A stretch of DNA of 64,000 bases from Roseibium litorale (GCF_014842915.1 NZ_JACYXI010000004.1:62001-126000); one strand, 5' to 3'. Positions 18,637-28,263 are shown, counted from the first letter of the stretch. Notes: generated by a model from the letters alone, not told the origin. Program-made: numbers and translations.

Positions 18637-21183
18637 GTGTCTGAATCCAAGCTGTCCATTAGCGGCCCCATTTCCGGCTCTCCCGCAAGACCGGAGCAGG
18701 ACGGAGACCAGACACAGTCGCGCAGACGGACTGACCTTTCGGCTTCTTTCTCCCCGCTTGAAAGCAAACGGCGGGCAGAAGCGCAAAACACGAAGGCCCA
18801 GCCCTCAGCAACGACACGCTCGTCCGACCGCGATGAAGACAATTTGACCAGTCGCCGTGCGACGGAGGCAAATTCAGGCAATGAGCGAGCCAAGGCTGTG
18901 TCTGCTTTTGCCGCCAGAGCCAGCCAGAGATCCACCAGCCGCCGCACCGCAGACCAAGGCCCCAGCGGCACGCCGCTGCCTCTGCCTGTCGTCACACCGC
19001 CGTCAAAACCGGTGATGATGATTGCCACCGTGGCAATTCTCGTCAGTTTCTTGGGCGCCATTCTTCTGGCTGGTTATCCATCCGCTGGTTTCGCGGCCAT
19101 TTGCCTGGCCTTCCTGTCCGGAGCACTGGCCGTCTGGCGGTTGCAGATCGATGACCGTCTGAGACTGTCCAAGGCAGTGTCCCGCCTGGATGAGCGCACG
19201 CGCAGCCTGTTCGAGCAGGCAGAGCAGCTGGAAGATCAGGCGTGGGAACTTCGCGAGAGCGACGACCGCCAGGCCAGCATCCTGTCCACTCTTGGAGACG
19301 TGGTCATCCGCCGCGATGGCGAGCGTAAGGTCGTTTATGCCAATTCCGCCGCAGTCGAAACCTTCGGCGACAAGATCAAGGCCGGAGCCGCACTGACACT
19401 GCCCCGCGCGGATCTTGCCAATGTTGCGAGCCACAGCGCTGCTGGCGAGACCGACGCCTGGTTTGGCGATCTGCTGCTGCAGACCGCCCACGGCCCACGC
19501 TGGTTCTCCCGCATCGATATCAACGTCCGCGACCCCGGTACTGGTGCTCCGTTGAGCCAGACCGTCCTGCGGGATGTGACGGACCGGCGCCTGATTGAAG
19601 AGGAGTTGCTCGCCGCCCGCCATTCAGCGGAGACTTCCAACGAGGCAAAGTCCCGGTTTCTGGCAACGGTCAGCCACGAGATTCGCACGCCGCTCAACGG
19701 CATCCTCGGCATGGCTGCGCTGCTGCGCGACACCCGCCTGAGCCAGGAGCAGATTGCCTATATTGAAGCGCTGGAAACATCCGGCGAGACCCTTCTGCTT
19801 CTGATTGACGAAGTGCTCGATTTCTCCAAGGTGGAAGCTGGAAAGCTGGATATTCAGGCCGCACCCGCCCGTCTTGCCGCCCTCACGGAAAGTGTTGTGG
19901 AGCTTCTTGCCCCGCGCGCCCAAGCCAAGGGGCTGGAAATCGGCGCCCGCCTCTCGCCGGACCTGCCAGACACGGTCACCATTGATGCGACACGCGTGCG
20001 GCAGATCCTGTTCAATCTCACCGGCAACGGCGTGAAATTCACCGATGAAGGTGGTGTCGCCATTGAAATAGATGGCCGCTCACGGCCAACCGGCGGCAGC
20101 TTTCTGGACATCACCGTCCGCGACACGGGTATCGGCTTCAAGCCGGACGAGGCCGACCGGCTGTTCCGCGAATTCGAACAGATCGACCACGGCCCCGCAC
20201 GAAAGTTTGGCGGCACTGGCCTTGGTCTTGCCATTGCCCAACGGCTTGCCGTTCTGATGGGCGGCGAAATCTGCGCCGAAACAGGAGCTTCCGGCGGCGC
20301 GGTTTTCCGTCTTTCCCTGCCTGTGCCGGAGGAGCTGAAAACCGCTCAGAGCCGTGAAGGCAGCCGCACCACAGGGCGCAATGTCGTCATCGTCAGCAAT
20401 GGCCGGGTGGAAGCACCACTGTTGCAAAAGCGCCTTGAAACCGAAGGCGCGACCGCTCTTCTGTGCGCGCCAGGCAGCGAGGACCTGACGGATAGCCTGG
20501 TCAAGGCAGACCTGCTGATCGTCGACAATTCCGCCATGGCCGACAGCGGGGCCTGGCTTGCCACCGCCCGCCTTGCCGGGTGCAAAGCCCCCGCAGTGGT
20601 CCTTGTGTCTCCACCGGAACGCGACCGTCTTGAGCGGCTCAGGGAAGCAGGCTTTGCGGCCTATCTGATCCGGCCGGTACGGATGGATTCTCTTACCCAG
20701 GTGCTGAACCGGCTTTTGGACGACCAATCTAGCGAACTGTGCTGGATGGCCGGAGCGGAACGTCCCGCCGGCACGGGTCTCGAAGCCGCCCGCCTCGCAC
20801 CGGTCCGCCCGCTGCGACTTCTTGTTGCGGAAGACAACGACATCAATCGCCTCCTAAGCGAAGCATTGCTGCGCAAGCTCGGTCATGAGCCCACAATGGT
20901 GGTGGATGGTGAGAAGGCGGTGGAGGCTGCGACCAGGGAGCAGTTCGACGCAATTCTGATGGATCTCCATATGCCCGGCCTCGACGGCATTGGAGCCATT
21001 GAACAGATCCGTGCCATGGAGCGGAAAGAGGGCCGCCGCCCGGTGCCGATCCTGATGGTGACAGCCGACGTGATGCAAAATGCGCGCGCCCGCGCTTCGG
21101 CTGTCGGTGCAGCCGGCTATCTGACCAAACCGCTGGCCGCAGATGCGATCCGCGACGCCCTTCAGGCTGTTTTACCGGGTTAA
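18637..21183 (+). CDS. Hybrid sensor histidine kinase with pseudo-receiver and receiver
   Basis: An 848-residue membrane kinase. Order: a polar N-terminal region (1-125), two transmembrane segments (about 128-168), a short coiled coil, and a PAS-like domain (about 210-320). HisKA follows with phospho-acceptor His in [11 protein letters not shown] near 347, then HATPase_c with GTGLGLAIA near 527. Residues about 580-700 form a degenerate receiver in which the acidic pair is replaced (VIVSNG), and 727-848 is an intact receiver with the acceptor Asp in ILMDLHMPG near 775. The start is a GTG and the ribosome site is poor. No partner regulator is adjacent and the signal is unknown. Confidence 0.88.
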   Translation: MSESKLSISGPISGSPARPEQDGDQTQSRRRTDLSASFSPLESKRRAEAQNTKAQPSATTRSSDRDEDNLTSRRATEANSGNERAKAVSAFAARASQRSTSRRTADQGPSGTPLPLPVVTPPSKPVMMIATVAILVSFLGAILLAGYPSAGFAAICLAFLSGALAVWRLQIDDRLRLSKAVSRLDERTRSLFEQAEQLEDQAWELRESDDRQASILSTLGDVVIRRDGERKVVYANSAAVETFGDKIKAGAALTLPRADLANVASHSAAGETDAWFGDLLLQTAHGPRWFSRIDINVRDPGTGAPLSQTVLRDVTDRRLIEEELLAARHSAETSNEAKSRFLATVSHEIRTPLNGILGMAALLRDTRLSQEQIAYIEALETSGETLLLLIDEVLDFSKVEAGKLDIQAAPARLAALTESVVELLAPRAQAKGLEIGARLSPDLPDTVTIDATRVRQILFNLTGNGVKFTDEGGVAIEIDGRSRPTGGSFLDITVRDTGIGFKPDEADRLFREFEQIDHGPARKFGGTGLGLAIAQRLAVLMGGEICAETGASGGAVFRLSLPVPEELKTAQSREGSRTTGRNVVIVSNGRVEAPLLQKRLETEGATALLCAPGSEDLTDSLVKADLLIVDNSAMADSGAWLATARLAGCKAPAVVLVSPPERDRLERLREAGFAAYLIRPVRMDSLTQVLNRLLDDQSSELCWMAGAERPAGTGLEAARLAPVRPLRLLVAEDNDINRLLSEALLRKLGHEPTMVVDGEKAVEAATREQFDAILMDLHMPGLDGIGAIEQIRAMERKEGRRPVPILMVTADVMQNARARASAVGAAGYLTKPLAADAIRDALQAVLPG

Positions 21184-21223
21184 GACCGCGTGAAACGCTA
21201 GCATTTATGCCGAATTTCTGATT

Positions 21224-21254
21224 GCAATCCATCCTCCATGAAAGGATGGATTGC
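21224..21254. repeat. Perfect 12-bp inverted repeat between the hybrid kinase and olsB
   Basis: 21224-21235 is exactly complementary to 21243-21254 around a 7-base loop, starting 40 bases after the kinase stop. Neither strand has a proper T-run after it, so it is not a standard terminator; it may stabilise the 3' end of the kinase mRNA or bind a protein. Confidence 0.6.
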
Positions 21255-21303
21255 CGGGAGCGGCGCATTTCTATAGGGTCCGGAGATGGATCCTGAGCTG
21301 GCT

Positions 21304-21332
21304 TTGTCATGCAACTGTCGGAAATCTGTGAT
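21304..21332 (+). promoter_or_regulatory. Putative PHO box (PhoB site) upstream of olsB
   Basis: Three direct 7-base units at exact 11-base spacing match the PhoB half-site CTGTCAT: TTGTCAT at 21304 (6 of 7), CTGTCGG at 21315 (5 of 7) and CTGTGAT at 21326 (6 of 7), with 4-base spacers. The array lies 126 bases upstream of the olsB start and has a weak -10-like TTGTAA at 21344. In Sinorhizobium meliloti, olsB expression responds to phosphate through PhoB, which fits. Confidence 0.65.
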
Positions 21333-21457
21333 CCAAGGAACGCTTGTAAGCGCGCCGGTGGCGCGGTTCTGCCAGACCCGGCGAACCACTCCATGAACGG
21401 CGGCGGCAGATCTCGTGCCGGTGAAAACCGGTGCGCCTGACTGAATGGACGAAGTGA

Positions 21458-22390
21458 ATGTCTATGCTCGCACCGGGACTTTTTTCGCCGCGCAAACTTG
21501 TCGAGAAATTCGCTCCGAACGCACGTGCTCTGCCCCTCGGGCCCTTGCGTGAAGGCGCAACCGGAGTGGACACTTCGGGCAGTCTTGGGCGCGTCGGACC
21601 ACTGGAAGTGCGGCTCGCACGCTCCCGCAAGGAGATCAAGAAAGCCCAGCGCCTGCGTTATGACGTCTTCTATGAAGAAATGTCCGCAATCGCCGATGCG
21701 TCAACCCTTGCATCGCGCCGCGACCGGGATTCTTTTGATGCCATCTGCGATCATCTGCTGGTGATCGACCATTCGTCACTGAAGCGGAACAAGCTCGGCC
21801 GCCTGAAGCCGGAGATCGTCGGCACCTACCGCCTGCTGCGTCAGGAGGTGGCTGAGGCGAACGGGGGCTTCTATACAGCGGGTGAGTTCAATATTCAGTC
21901 CCTTATCGACGCAAATCCCGGAAAGCGATTTCTGGAACTCGGCCGCTCCTGCGTGCTCAAGCCTTACCGGAACAAGAAGACCGTCGAGCTTCTGTGGCAC
22001 GGCATCTGGGCTTATGTTCTGCGTCACAAGATCGATGTTATGATCGGCTGCGCGTCGATCGAAGGCACAAATCCGGATCTGATCGCCGATCAGCTTTCTT
22101 TCCTGCACCATCATGCCCAGGCTCCGGACAGCTGGCGTGTCTCCGCGCTTTCGGAGCGGTATGTCAGCATGAACCGCATGCCTGCCGAGGTCTTGAACCA
22201 GAAGGAGGCGCTGCGGGCTCTGCCGCCGCTGGTGAAGGGCTATCTCCGCCTTGGCGCCTACATCGGCGATGGCGCCGTCGTGGATCACCAGTTCGGCACC
22301 ACTGATGTCTTGATCATCATGCCGGTCAGCGCGCTCAATGCACGCTATGTGAATTACTACGGGGCGGACGCCAGCCGTTACGCCAGCTAA
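21458..22390 (+). CDS. olsB: Ornithine-acyl-ACP N-acyltransferase (OlsB-like)
   Basis: Makes lyso-ornithine lipid by attaching a 3-hydroxyacyl group from ACP to ornithine; OlsA, not in this window, completes the lipid. The 310 residues carry the OlsB/GNAT-like fold: LEVRLARSRKEIKKAQRLRY near 50-69, FYEEMSAIAD, DHLLVIDH near 103, and ELGRSCVLKPYRNKKTVELL near 164-183. The N-terminal 45 residues are less conserved. The upstream PHO-box-like repeats suggest phosphate-limited expression. Alternative: another acyl-homoserine-lactone-synthase-like acyltransferase, less likely given the conserved core. Confidence 0.88.
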   Translation: MSMLAPGLFSPRKLVEKFAPNARALPLGPLREGATGVDTSGSLGRVGPLEVRLARSRKEIKKAQRLRYDVFYEEMSAIADASTLASRRDRDSFDAICDHLLVIDHSSLKRNKLGRLKPEIVGTYRLLRQEVAEANGGFYTAGEFNIQSLIDANPGKRFLELGRSCVLKPYRNKKTVELLWHGIWAYVLRHKIDVMIGCASIEGTNPDLIADQLSFLHHHAQAPDSWRVSALSERYVSMNRMPAEVLNQKEALRALPPLVKGYLRLGAYIGDGAVVDHQFGTTDVLIIMPVSALNARYVNYYGADASRYAS

Positions 22391-22400
22391 GCAAAAGAAC

Positions 22401-22437
22401 GGGGCGGCAGGTCTACCCAAGCCTCACCGCTCCTTTT
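22401..22437. terminator. Terminator between convergent olsB and DUF1330 genes
   Basis: GGGGCGG at 22401-22407 pairs with CCGCTCC at 22427-22433 (one G-T wobble) and TTTT follows on the plus strand. On the minus strand the hairpin is followed by GTTCTTTTG, so it may serve both genes. Confidence 0.5.
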
Positions 22438-22445
22438 GATGACTC

Positions 22446-22757
22446 TCAGACTGACGCAGGCTGCGGCCCGTCATAGCCCTCGATGATGATGAGGTCGCCT
22501 TCCGAAATATCATCCCGCAGAGCTTTTGCCCGCTGATACTCCGGCGAATCGTAGCACTTGAGTGCCGTTTCATAGTCGGGGAACTCTATGACGATGTTCC
22601 GGCTGCGGGATGTTCCTTCCCTGGTTTCGAAACGGCCGGCACGCACGACAAACCTGGCGCCGTATTTTGCAAAAGCCTCCGCATTCGCAGCCACGTAGGT
22701 CTTGTACCCCTCCGGGTCCTCAACATCGACCCGGGCAATCCAATAGGCTTTCGGCAT
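22446..22757 (-). CDS. DUF1330 domain protein (copy 1)
   Basis: A 103-residue member of DUF1330, a dimeric ferredoxin-like alpha/beta barrel family of unknown function. Family features are MPKAYWIARVDV at the start, Y-x-x-Y near 19-22, an RAGRFET turn, and V-I-E-F-P followed by the A-x-x-C-Y-x-S-P-E-Y-Q motif near 64-80. The ATG at 22757 is chosen because a strong AAGGAGAG site precedes it, although the frame is open further upstream. A second DUF1330 protein lies in the his cluster at 43 kb. Confidence 0.9.
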   Translation of the reverse strand: MPKAYWIARVDVEDPEGYKTYVAANAEAFAKYGARFVVRAGRFETREGTSRSRNIVIEFPDYETALKCYDSPEYQRAKALRDDISEGDLIIIEGYDGPQPASV

Positions 22758-22941
22758 ATATGCTCTCCTTCGCTCCGGCCCTTGGGTAGCGTGTTTTTGC
22801 CCCCTGCCAAAGCCCTTTGCGCCCAACCGCGCGCCATATGCCTTAACGCCCCCTTAAATTGCCGCATTCTAAGGTCATCTGCGGGGAAACGGACCTTGGC
22901 CAGAGCCAACGTCCATCGGATCATGGGAACCATCTTCAGGC

Positions 22942-25146
22942 ATGGCGAACGGCACTGCGCAGCGCAAACGGATCGAACCAAAGTTTGAGACGGAAGGCCA
23001 GTCCGTTCTCGATCTGCGGCCATCCGAGCGCGACCGCGTGAGCCAGCCTGCCCGGAAGAAAGCTGCCCCCAAGCGCACTGGTAAATCATCCGGCGCGTCC
23101 AGACGCCCCCGCTCCACCGGCAAGGGGGGCGGAAGCGGCAAAGGCGGCGGCGGACGCCGTGGCAAAAGCCGGCGCGCCAAGCGCAGCGGCTCACTGATCG
23201 GTTTCGTGCTGAAAAAAGCCGTCTACTGGAGCTTCGTGCTCGGCATCTGGGCAGGCGTTCTCGGCATTGGCGTGCTCGGCTATTACGCGGCCTTCCTGCC
23301 GCCAACATCCGAGTGGAAAGTTCCCCAGCGCCCGCCAAACGTGAAGATCGTCTCGGCAAACGGCGAGCTACTGGCCAATCGCGGCGACACCGGCGGCGAG
23401 GCAGTGAGGCTTGAACAGCTTCCGCCTTACCTACCCAATGCCGTCATTGCGATTGAGGACAGGCGCTTCCGGTCCCATTTCGGACTTGACCCGCTCGGCC
23501 TGGCCCGTGCCGTGGTCGTCAACCTGACATCTGGCAACCTGGTCCAGGGCGGGTCTACCCTGACCCAGCAGCTCGCAAAAAACCTGTTCCTGGAGCAGGA
23601 CCGCACTCTCAAGCGCAAGATGCAGGAACTCGTGCTGTCGATCTGGCTGGAGGCCAAGTTCAGCAAGGACGAAATCCTGGAGATGTACCTGAACCGGGTC
23701 TATTTCGGTTCCGGCGCCTATGGTGTGGACGCAGCCGCCCGCCGCTATTTCGGCAAATCGGCCCGCCTCGTAACCGTCGCGGAAGCCGCCACCCTTGCGG
23801 GTCTCCTCAAGGCGCCAACCCGCTATTCACCGGCCCGAAATCCGGATCTGGCAGAGGCCCGGGCACAACTGGTGCTGGCCGCCATGAACGAGGAAGGCTA
23901 CATCACCGACAAGGAAGCCAAGACAGCACTCGCTGAACCGGCAAAGGCAATCAACCATCACACCCGGGCCAGCACGAACTATGTGGCCGACTGGGTCATG
24001 GATCTGCTGCCTCACTATGTCGGGTCCGTGGATACGGACATTATCGTCGACACCACCATCGACCCGAAAATTCAGAAAGGTGCGGAAGCGGCCTTGCGCA
24101 AGGCTCTCGCAGAGGACGGCAACAGCCACAAGGTTTCTCAAGGGGCCATAGTGGTCCTGGACACAGCCGGTTCTGTCCGTGCCATGGTCGGCGGGCGCGA
24201 CTACTCGGAAAGCCAGTTCAACCGCGCCGTCTATGCCAAGCGGCAACCCGGCTCCTCCTTCAAGCCCTTCGTTTATCTGACCGCGCTTGAAAAGGGCCTG
24301 ACCCCCGACACGATCCGGGAAGACAAGCCCGTTTCCTTCAAAGGCTGGGCACCGCAGAACTATTCAAAACAATATTTCGGTCCCGTGACCCTGACCCGCG
24401 CGCTCAGCCTGTCTCTCAACACGGTGGCCGCGCAACTTGCCTATGAAGTGGGGCCCAAGGCTATTATCAAAACAGCCAAGCAGATGGGCATCACCTCGGA
24501 CATGAAGCCCAACCTGTCCATTGCGCTTGGAACCTCCGAAGTCACACCTCTGGAAATTACAGGGGCCTTTGTCCCGTTCTCCAACGGCGGCTACGGCGTC
24601 CTGCCAAACATTGTCCGGCAGATCCGGACGACGAGCGGTAAAATCCTTTATTCCCGGCAGGGAGACGGTCCGGGCAGGGTGATTGACCGCGCCCTTGTCG
24701 GCCAGATGAACCGCATGATGGCTGAGACCTTAGAAACCGGGACCGGCAAGAAGGCCCAGTTGAGTGGCGGGAGACCGGCGGGTGGCAAGACGGGAACTTC
24801 TCAGGATTTCCGCGATGCCTGGTTCATTGGCTACACCGGCAATTACACCGCCGCAGTCTGGCTCGGCAATGATGACAATTCGCCGACAAACAAGGCGACA
24901 GGCGGCTCGCTTCCGGCTGTGATCTGGAAGGACACGATGGAGGCCGCGCATGAGGGTCTGCCGGTCAGCGATCTGCCTGGAGCCCCCGGCCTGATGGCAG
25001 GAGAGGCCTCCGCTGCGTCCAACGCTCCCTCGCGAAATCTGACGCCGCCGGCCAATGTCGGCTCAGGCGGGGATGTCATACGCCCGCCTGCCGGCAAAGC
25101 CACTGGCAGCCCGCTTGATCTTCTGAAGTCTATTTTCGGCGGATAG
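22942..25146 (+). CDS. Class A penicillin-binding protein (PBP1 family)
   Basis: Bifunctional peptidoglycan synthase of the inner membrane, 734 residues. A very basic Gly/Lys/Arg-rich cytoplasmic tail (1-90) precedes one transmembrane helix (about 93-118). The GT51 glycosyltransferase has its catalytic Glu in IAIEDRRF near 171 and GGSTLTQQLAKNLFL near 205. The transpeptidase shows SSFK near 438, SLN near 490 and KTGTS near 616. The C-terminal tail is low complexity. I do not assign a mrcA/pbpC-type name. Its stop is 3 bases from the convergent metallohydrolase gene. Confidence 0.94.
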   Translation: MANGTAQRKRIEPKFETEGQSVLDLRPSERDRVSQPARKKAAPKRTGKSSGASRRPRSTGKGGGSGKGGGGRRGKSRRAKRSGSLIGFVLKKAVYWSFVLGIWAGVLGIGVLGYYAAFLPPTSEWKVPQRPPNVKIVSANGELLANRGDTGGEAVRLEQLPPYLPNAVIAIEDRRFRSHFGLDPLGLARAVVVNLTSGNLVQGGSTLTQQLAKNLFLEQDRTLKRKMQELVLSIWLEAKFSKDEILEMYLNRVYFGSGAYGVDAAARRYFGKSARLVTVAEAATLAGLLKAPTRYSPARNPDLAEARAQLVLAAMNEEGYITDKEAKTALAEPAKAINHHTRASTNYVADWVMDLLPHYVGSVDTDIIVDTTIDPKIQKGAEAALRKALAEDGNSHKVSQGAIVVLDTAGSVRAMVGGRDYSESQFNRAVYAKRQPGSSFKPFVYLTALEKGLTPDTIREDKPVSFKGWAPQNYSKQYFGPVTLTRALSLSLNTVAAQLAYEVGPKAIIKTAKQMGITSDMKPNLSIALGTSEVTPLEITGAFVPFSNGGYGVLPNIVRQIRTTSGKILYSRQGDGPGRVIDRALVGQMNRMMAETLETGTGKKAQLSGGRPAGGKTGTSQDFRDAWFIGYTGNYTAAVWLGNDDNSPTNKATGGSLPAVIWKDTMEAAHEGLPVSDLPGAPGLMAGEASAASNAPSRNLTPPANVGSGGDVIRPPAGKATGSPLDLLKSIFGG

Positions 25147-25148
25147 GC

Positions 25149-25889
25149 TCAACCGTAGCCGTGAAGGTGCAGGCCATTGTCCTTCAGCCATTGCCTGGCT
25201 GCGGGCGTCTGTGGTGCCAATTGCTGGCACAAGGCCCAAAAACGCGCGGAGTGGTTCATCTCGCGCAGATGCGCGACTTCATGGGCTGCGACATAGTCCA
25301 GGATATCCGGCGGTGCCAGGATCAGCCGCCAGGAGAAGGACAGCTTGCCGTTTGAGGCGCAGGAACCCCAGCGGCTTTTCGTATCCCGGATGGTCAATCC
25401 GTTGATCTTCGCCCCGATCTTTTGCGCATGAGAAAAGGATGCCGCAGTCAGGTCGGCTTTGGCCGCCGCCTTGAGCCAGGTTTCCACCTTGCGCGGCACG
25501 TGATCGTCAGCGCCGGGCACGAGAAGGATCTTCTCTCCGGTTTCAGGATCCTTGGCCTGTTGAACGAGCCCGCGCAACTTTCCGGAGCTGCGGATTTCAT
25601 GATCTTCTCCACGCACCGGAACGATGCTGCCGGGAATAAGGCCGACGCGGCCACCGCGTTTTTCCAGCCGTTCCAGCAGCCAGTCCACGTGCTGGCGGAC
25701 AAAACGCTCGGCCCTGGCAAGGTCTCCGCCCCCCGGCACGGTCAGAACAGGCCCGGAATGGTCCGCGGGAATGCGCAAGAGATAGCGCTTTGCGCGGGCA
25801 TTTGGCCTCAGCCGGATGCGCAGCGCCGTTCCGTCAGCATCTATCTCGATATGGTCGGGCAGCGCCTTGCGCCGGGATCGAAGCAGCAT
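25149..25889 (-). CDS. YgjP-like (SprT-fold) metal-dependent hydrolase
   Basis: A 246-residue protein of the YgjP/DUF45 family. The zinc motif HEVAH lies near residues 204-208, with a further conserved histidine in REMNHSARFW, and KSRWGSCASNGKLSFSW near 165-181 is the family signature upstream of it. The N-terminal half is a less conserved beta-rich region with basic patches. The fold suggests a metallopeptidase; the substrate is unknown. Convergent with the PBP gene. Confidence 0.9.
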   Translation of the reverse strand: MLLRSRRKALPDHIEIDADGTALRIRLRPNARAKRYLLRIPADHSGPVLTVPGGGDLARAERFVRQHVDWLLERLEKRGGRVGLIPGSIVPVRGEDHEIRSSGKLRGLVQQAKDPETGEKILLVPGADDHVPRKVETWLKAAAKADLTAASFSHAQKIGAKINGLTIRDTKSRWGSCASNGKLSFSWRLILAPPDILDYVAAHEVAHLREMNHSARFWALCQQLAPQTPAARQWLKDNGLHLHGYG

Positions 25890-26000
25890 CTTGCAAGAAA
25901 ATCCGGGAGGGAATCAGCCGGTTCAGTCTAACCCGGCGCCGAAAACGACGAAAGCGGCGCTTTGGGCGCCGCCTCCGGTCGTATTGATGGCCAGCCTATG

Positions 26001-26426
26001 TCAGGAAGCGCTGGCAGAGGGATCCATAGATCCTCTGTTGCGGTTCGCCATGAAACGGTCGAACTCTTCCTGGTCTTTGGCACGGCGCAGTTCCCGAAGG
26101 AAGCTGTCAAACTCGTTGCGCATCTGGTCGAGGCGCGCGCGCTCTTCTTCAAGACGCTTGAGTTCCTTTTCCCGGTAGTCGTCAAAGGCGGCATTTCCGG
26201 TCCGGCCGAAGGAAGTTGAGGTGTTCATGGAATCCATGGCTCCTTTCAACGGGCTCGTCCGCCACTGATCGCGGGCGTCCCGGGCCATTGTATGAAACCG
26301 GTCCCCCCACAGGATATAGGCCAGCATTGCCAGACCGAGCGGCCAAAAGGCCACGAAGCCAAGCACCATCAGGCCGATGGTCACCGGGGACCAGCCCGGT
26401 CTGATCGAACAGCTTGAAGTCGTCAT
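26001..26426 (-). CDS. DUF2852 membrane protein
   Basis: A 141-residue protein of DUF2852, a family largely confined to Rhizobiales and relatives. One or two hydrophobic segments (about 10-40: PVTIGLMVLGFVAFWPLG) are followed by a charged coiled-coil region (about 85-130) dense in E, R, K and D. This is typical of small membrane-anchored proteins of unknown function. It is 208 bases downstream of phaZ on the same strand, with a hairpin between them. Confidence 0.88.
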   Translation of the reverse strand: MTTSSCSIRPGWSPVTIGLMVLGFVAFWPLGLAMLAYILWGDRFHTMARDARDQWRTSPLKGAMDSMNTSTSFGRTGNAAFDDYREKELKRLEEERARLDQMRNEFDSFLRELRRAKDQEEFDRFMANRNRGSMDPSASAS

Positions 26427-26541
26427 TGCATTATCCCGATTGAGATCAACGCTGAAGACGTGGGGAGCCGCGACGGCAACTTCAAGATTGCGTGATTCGA
26501 TTTTCTCCCGCCAAAGGGACTCCCTGTGGCTGAAACAATAA

Positions 26542-26573
26542 AGGCGCCCAGGGACTTGTCTCCGTGAGCGCCT
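26542..26573 (-). terminator. Likely terminator of phaZ
   Basis: AGGCGC at 26542-26547 pairs with GCGCCT at 26568-26573 and an interrupted inner stem (GGA/TCC) extends it. On the minus strand it is followed by TTTATTGTTTC. It lies 62 bases after the phaZ stop. Confidence 0.5.
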
Positions 26574-26634
26574 AAATCAAACTTCGTTTTGAACCGTGTT
26601 CACTTCAGCCGCGAGACACGGAATGAACCTGCCA

Positions 26635-28263
26635 TCAGCTGACTGTTTCTGACAGCTTCCGGGCTTGTTCGATCCAGTTGTCACGGGCGATACGGCCACG
26701 GAAGTCCAGCCTGCTATCGAGCGCTTCAATTTGCTGGCCGGTCAGGCTGGCGATCTGCCAGTAGTGGAAAATCCCAGCGCCGTTGAGTGCGGATTCCAGC
26801 TTCGGTCCGACGCCAGTGATTGCCTTGAGATCATCTGCAACGCCGCGCGGACTGGCCAGCAGAATCTCGGCAAGAGGATCGGCCTTTACGCTGGTGGCCG
26901 GAGCAGCTGTCTTGGGCGCGGACACGGCCTCAGCGGCTTTTGCCTGGACTGGAGCAGCAGGTGCCGCGGCTTCTGCTGCTGCTGGCTTTCCGGCAACCAC
27001 CTTGGCAACCGGAGCCTTGCCCTTGGCACTCTGGCGGTGGGTCAGGATAAAATCCATCACCCGCGGGCAGATTTCCGCTCTCCAGCGCGAGCCGTTGAAG
27101 ACACCATAGTGGCCGACCGCCGGCTGCTCGTAATGCGCCTTCATATCCTCAGGAAGGTTCGAACACAGGGCATGAGCTGCCTTGGTCTGGCCGCGCCCGG
27201 TGATGTCGTCCTTTTCCCCTTCGACGGTCAGAAGAGCCGTGCGGCGGATTTTCGAGCAATCGACGCGCGTGCCGCCATGCATCATCTTTCCGTCGGGCAA
27301 AGAGTGCTCGATGAAAACCGTCTCTACGGTCTGAAGATAGAACTCTGCCGTCAGATCCATGACCGCCAGATATTCATCATAGAAGTCCCGGTGCTTTTCG
27401 GCACTGTCCCCGTCGCCGGCAACCAGATGCTGGAAGAACTCCCGGTGCGCGGTCATATGACGGTCCAGATTCATCGACATGAAGCCGGTCAACTGCAGGA
27501 AGCCCGGATAGACGTCGCGCATGAAGCCCGGATGCGGGAAGGGCACGCTCATCACAGCGTTGCGGCGGAACCAGTCGATGCCCTTGCTCATGGCAAGGTC
27601 ATTGACGGCGGTCGGGGCAACGCGGGTGTCGATCGGCCCGCCCATCAGGGTCATGGTGGAGGGGACATAGGGATCTTCACGGCCTTCCATCACGGCCACT
27701 GCGGCAAGCACCGGCACAGATGGCTGGCAGACCCCAATGATATGCGTGTCCGGCCCCAGGAAATGCAGCATCGAGATGATATAATCGATATAATCATCCA
27801 GATCGAACTTGCCGTCCTGAGCTGGGACCATGCGCGCATCGATCCAGTCGGTGATATAGACATCCGCCCTGGGCAGAAGCGCCTCGACCGTTCCGCGCAG
27901 CAAAGTTGCATAGTGCCCGGACATGGGTGCAACCACGAGAATCTTGGGATCGTTACGCCGCGTCTCGGTGCCCCGCTCGAAATGAATGAGATTGCAGAAC
28001 GGTCGCCGCCACACGATGTTTTCATGCACTGGAACATGAACGCCGCCAACGACGGTGTCCTTCAGGCCAAACTCAGGCTTGCCATAGCGGCGTGTCATCC
28101 GTTCGAGAACTTCGCACCCAGCGGCAACCTGCCGTCCATAACTGGTGTGGCTCAACGGATTGAGCGGATTCTGGAAGTAGAGCTTCGTCATATCCGCGGC
28201 AGCCCTAAGTGGCGCAATGGCGGCATGATTCAGTTCATAGAGATGGTAATACGGCACGCGCAC
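26635..28263 (-). CDS. phaZ: Intracellular polyhydroxyalkanoate depolymerase with extra C-terminal HhH-like domain
   Basis: Degrades stored polyhydroxyalkanoate granules. Residues about 1-410 are a complete PhaZ alpha/beta hydrolase: the nucleophile is the cysteine of GVCQPS near 176, as in PhaZa1-type intracellular depolymerases, with candidate Asp in EGEKDDITG near 354 and His in VGHYGVF near 383. An Ala/Pro/Lys linker (about 415-465) then leads to a separate domain (about 478-540) with the DLKAITGVGPKLESALN signature. That helix-hairpin-helix-like module is also found at the C-terminus of rhizobial NuoE. At 542 residues it is well over the usual 400-430. The fusion is in frame in one uninterrupted ORF. 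Confidence 0.9.
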   Translation of the reverse strand: MRVPYYHLYELNHAAIAPLRAAADMTKLYFQNPLNPLSHTSYGRQVAAGCEVLERMTRRYGKPEFGLKDTVVGGVHVPVHENIVWRRPFCNLIHFERGTETRRNDPKILVVAPMSGHYATLLRGTVEALLPRADVYITDWIDARMVPAQDGKFDLDDYIDYIISMLHFLGPDTHIIGVCQPSVPVLAAVAVMEGREDPYVPSTMTLMGGPIDTRVAPTAVNDLAMSKGIDWFRRNAVMSVPFPHPGFMRDVYPGFLQLTGFMSMNLDRHMTAHREFFQHLVAGDGDSAEKHRDFYDEYLAVMDLTAEFYLQTVETVFIEHSLPDGKMMHGGTRVDCSKIRRTALLTVEGEKDDITGRGQTKAAHALCSNLPEDMKAHYEQPAVGHYGVFNGSRWRAEICPRVMDFILTHRQSAKGKAPVAKVVAGKPAAAEAAAPAAPVQAKAAEAVSAPKTAAPATSVKADPLAEILLASPRGVADDLKAITGVGPKLESALNGAGIFHYWQIASLTGQQIEALDSRLDFRGRIARDNWIEQARKLSETVS

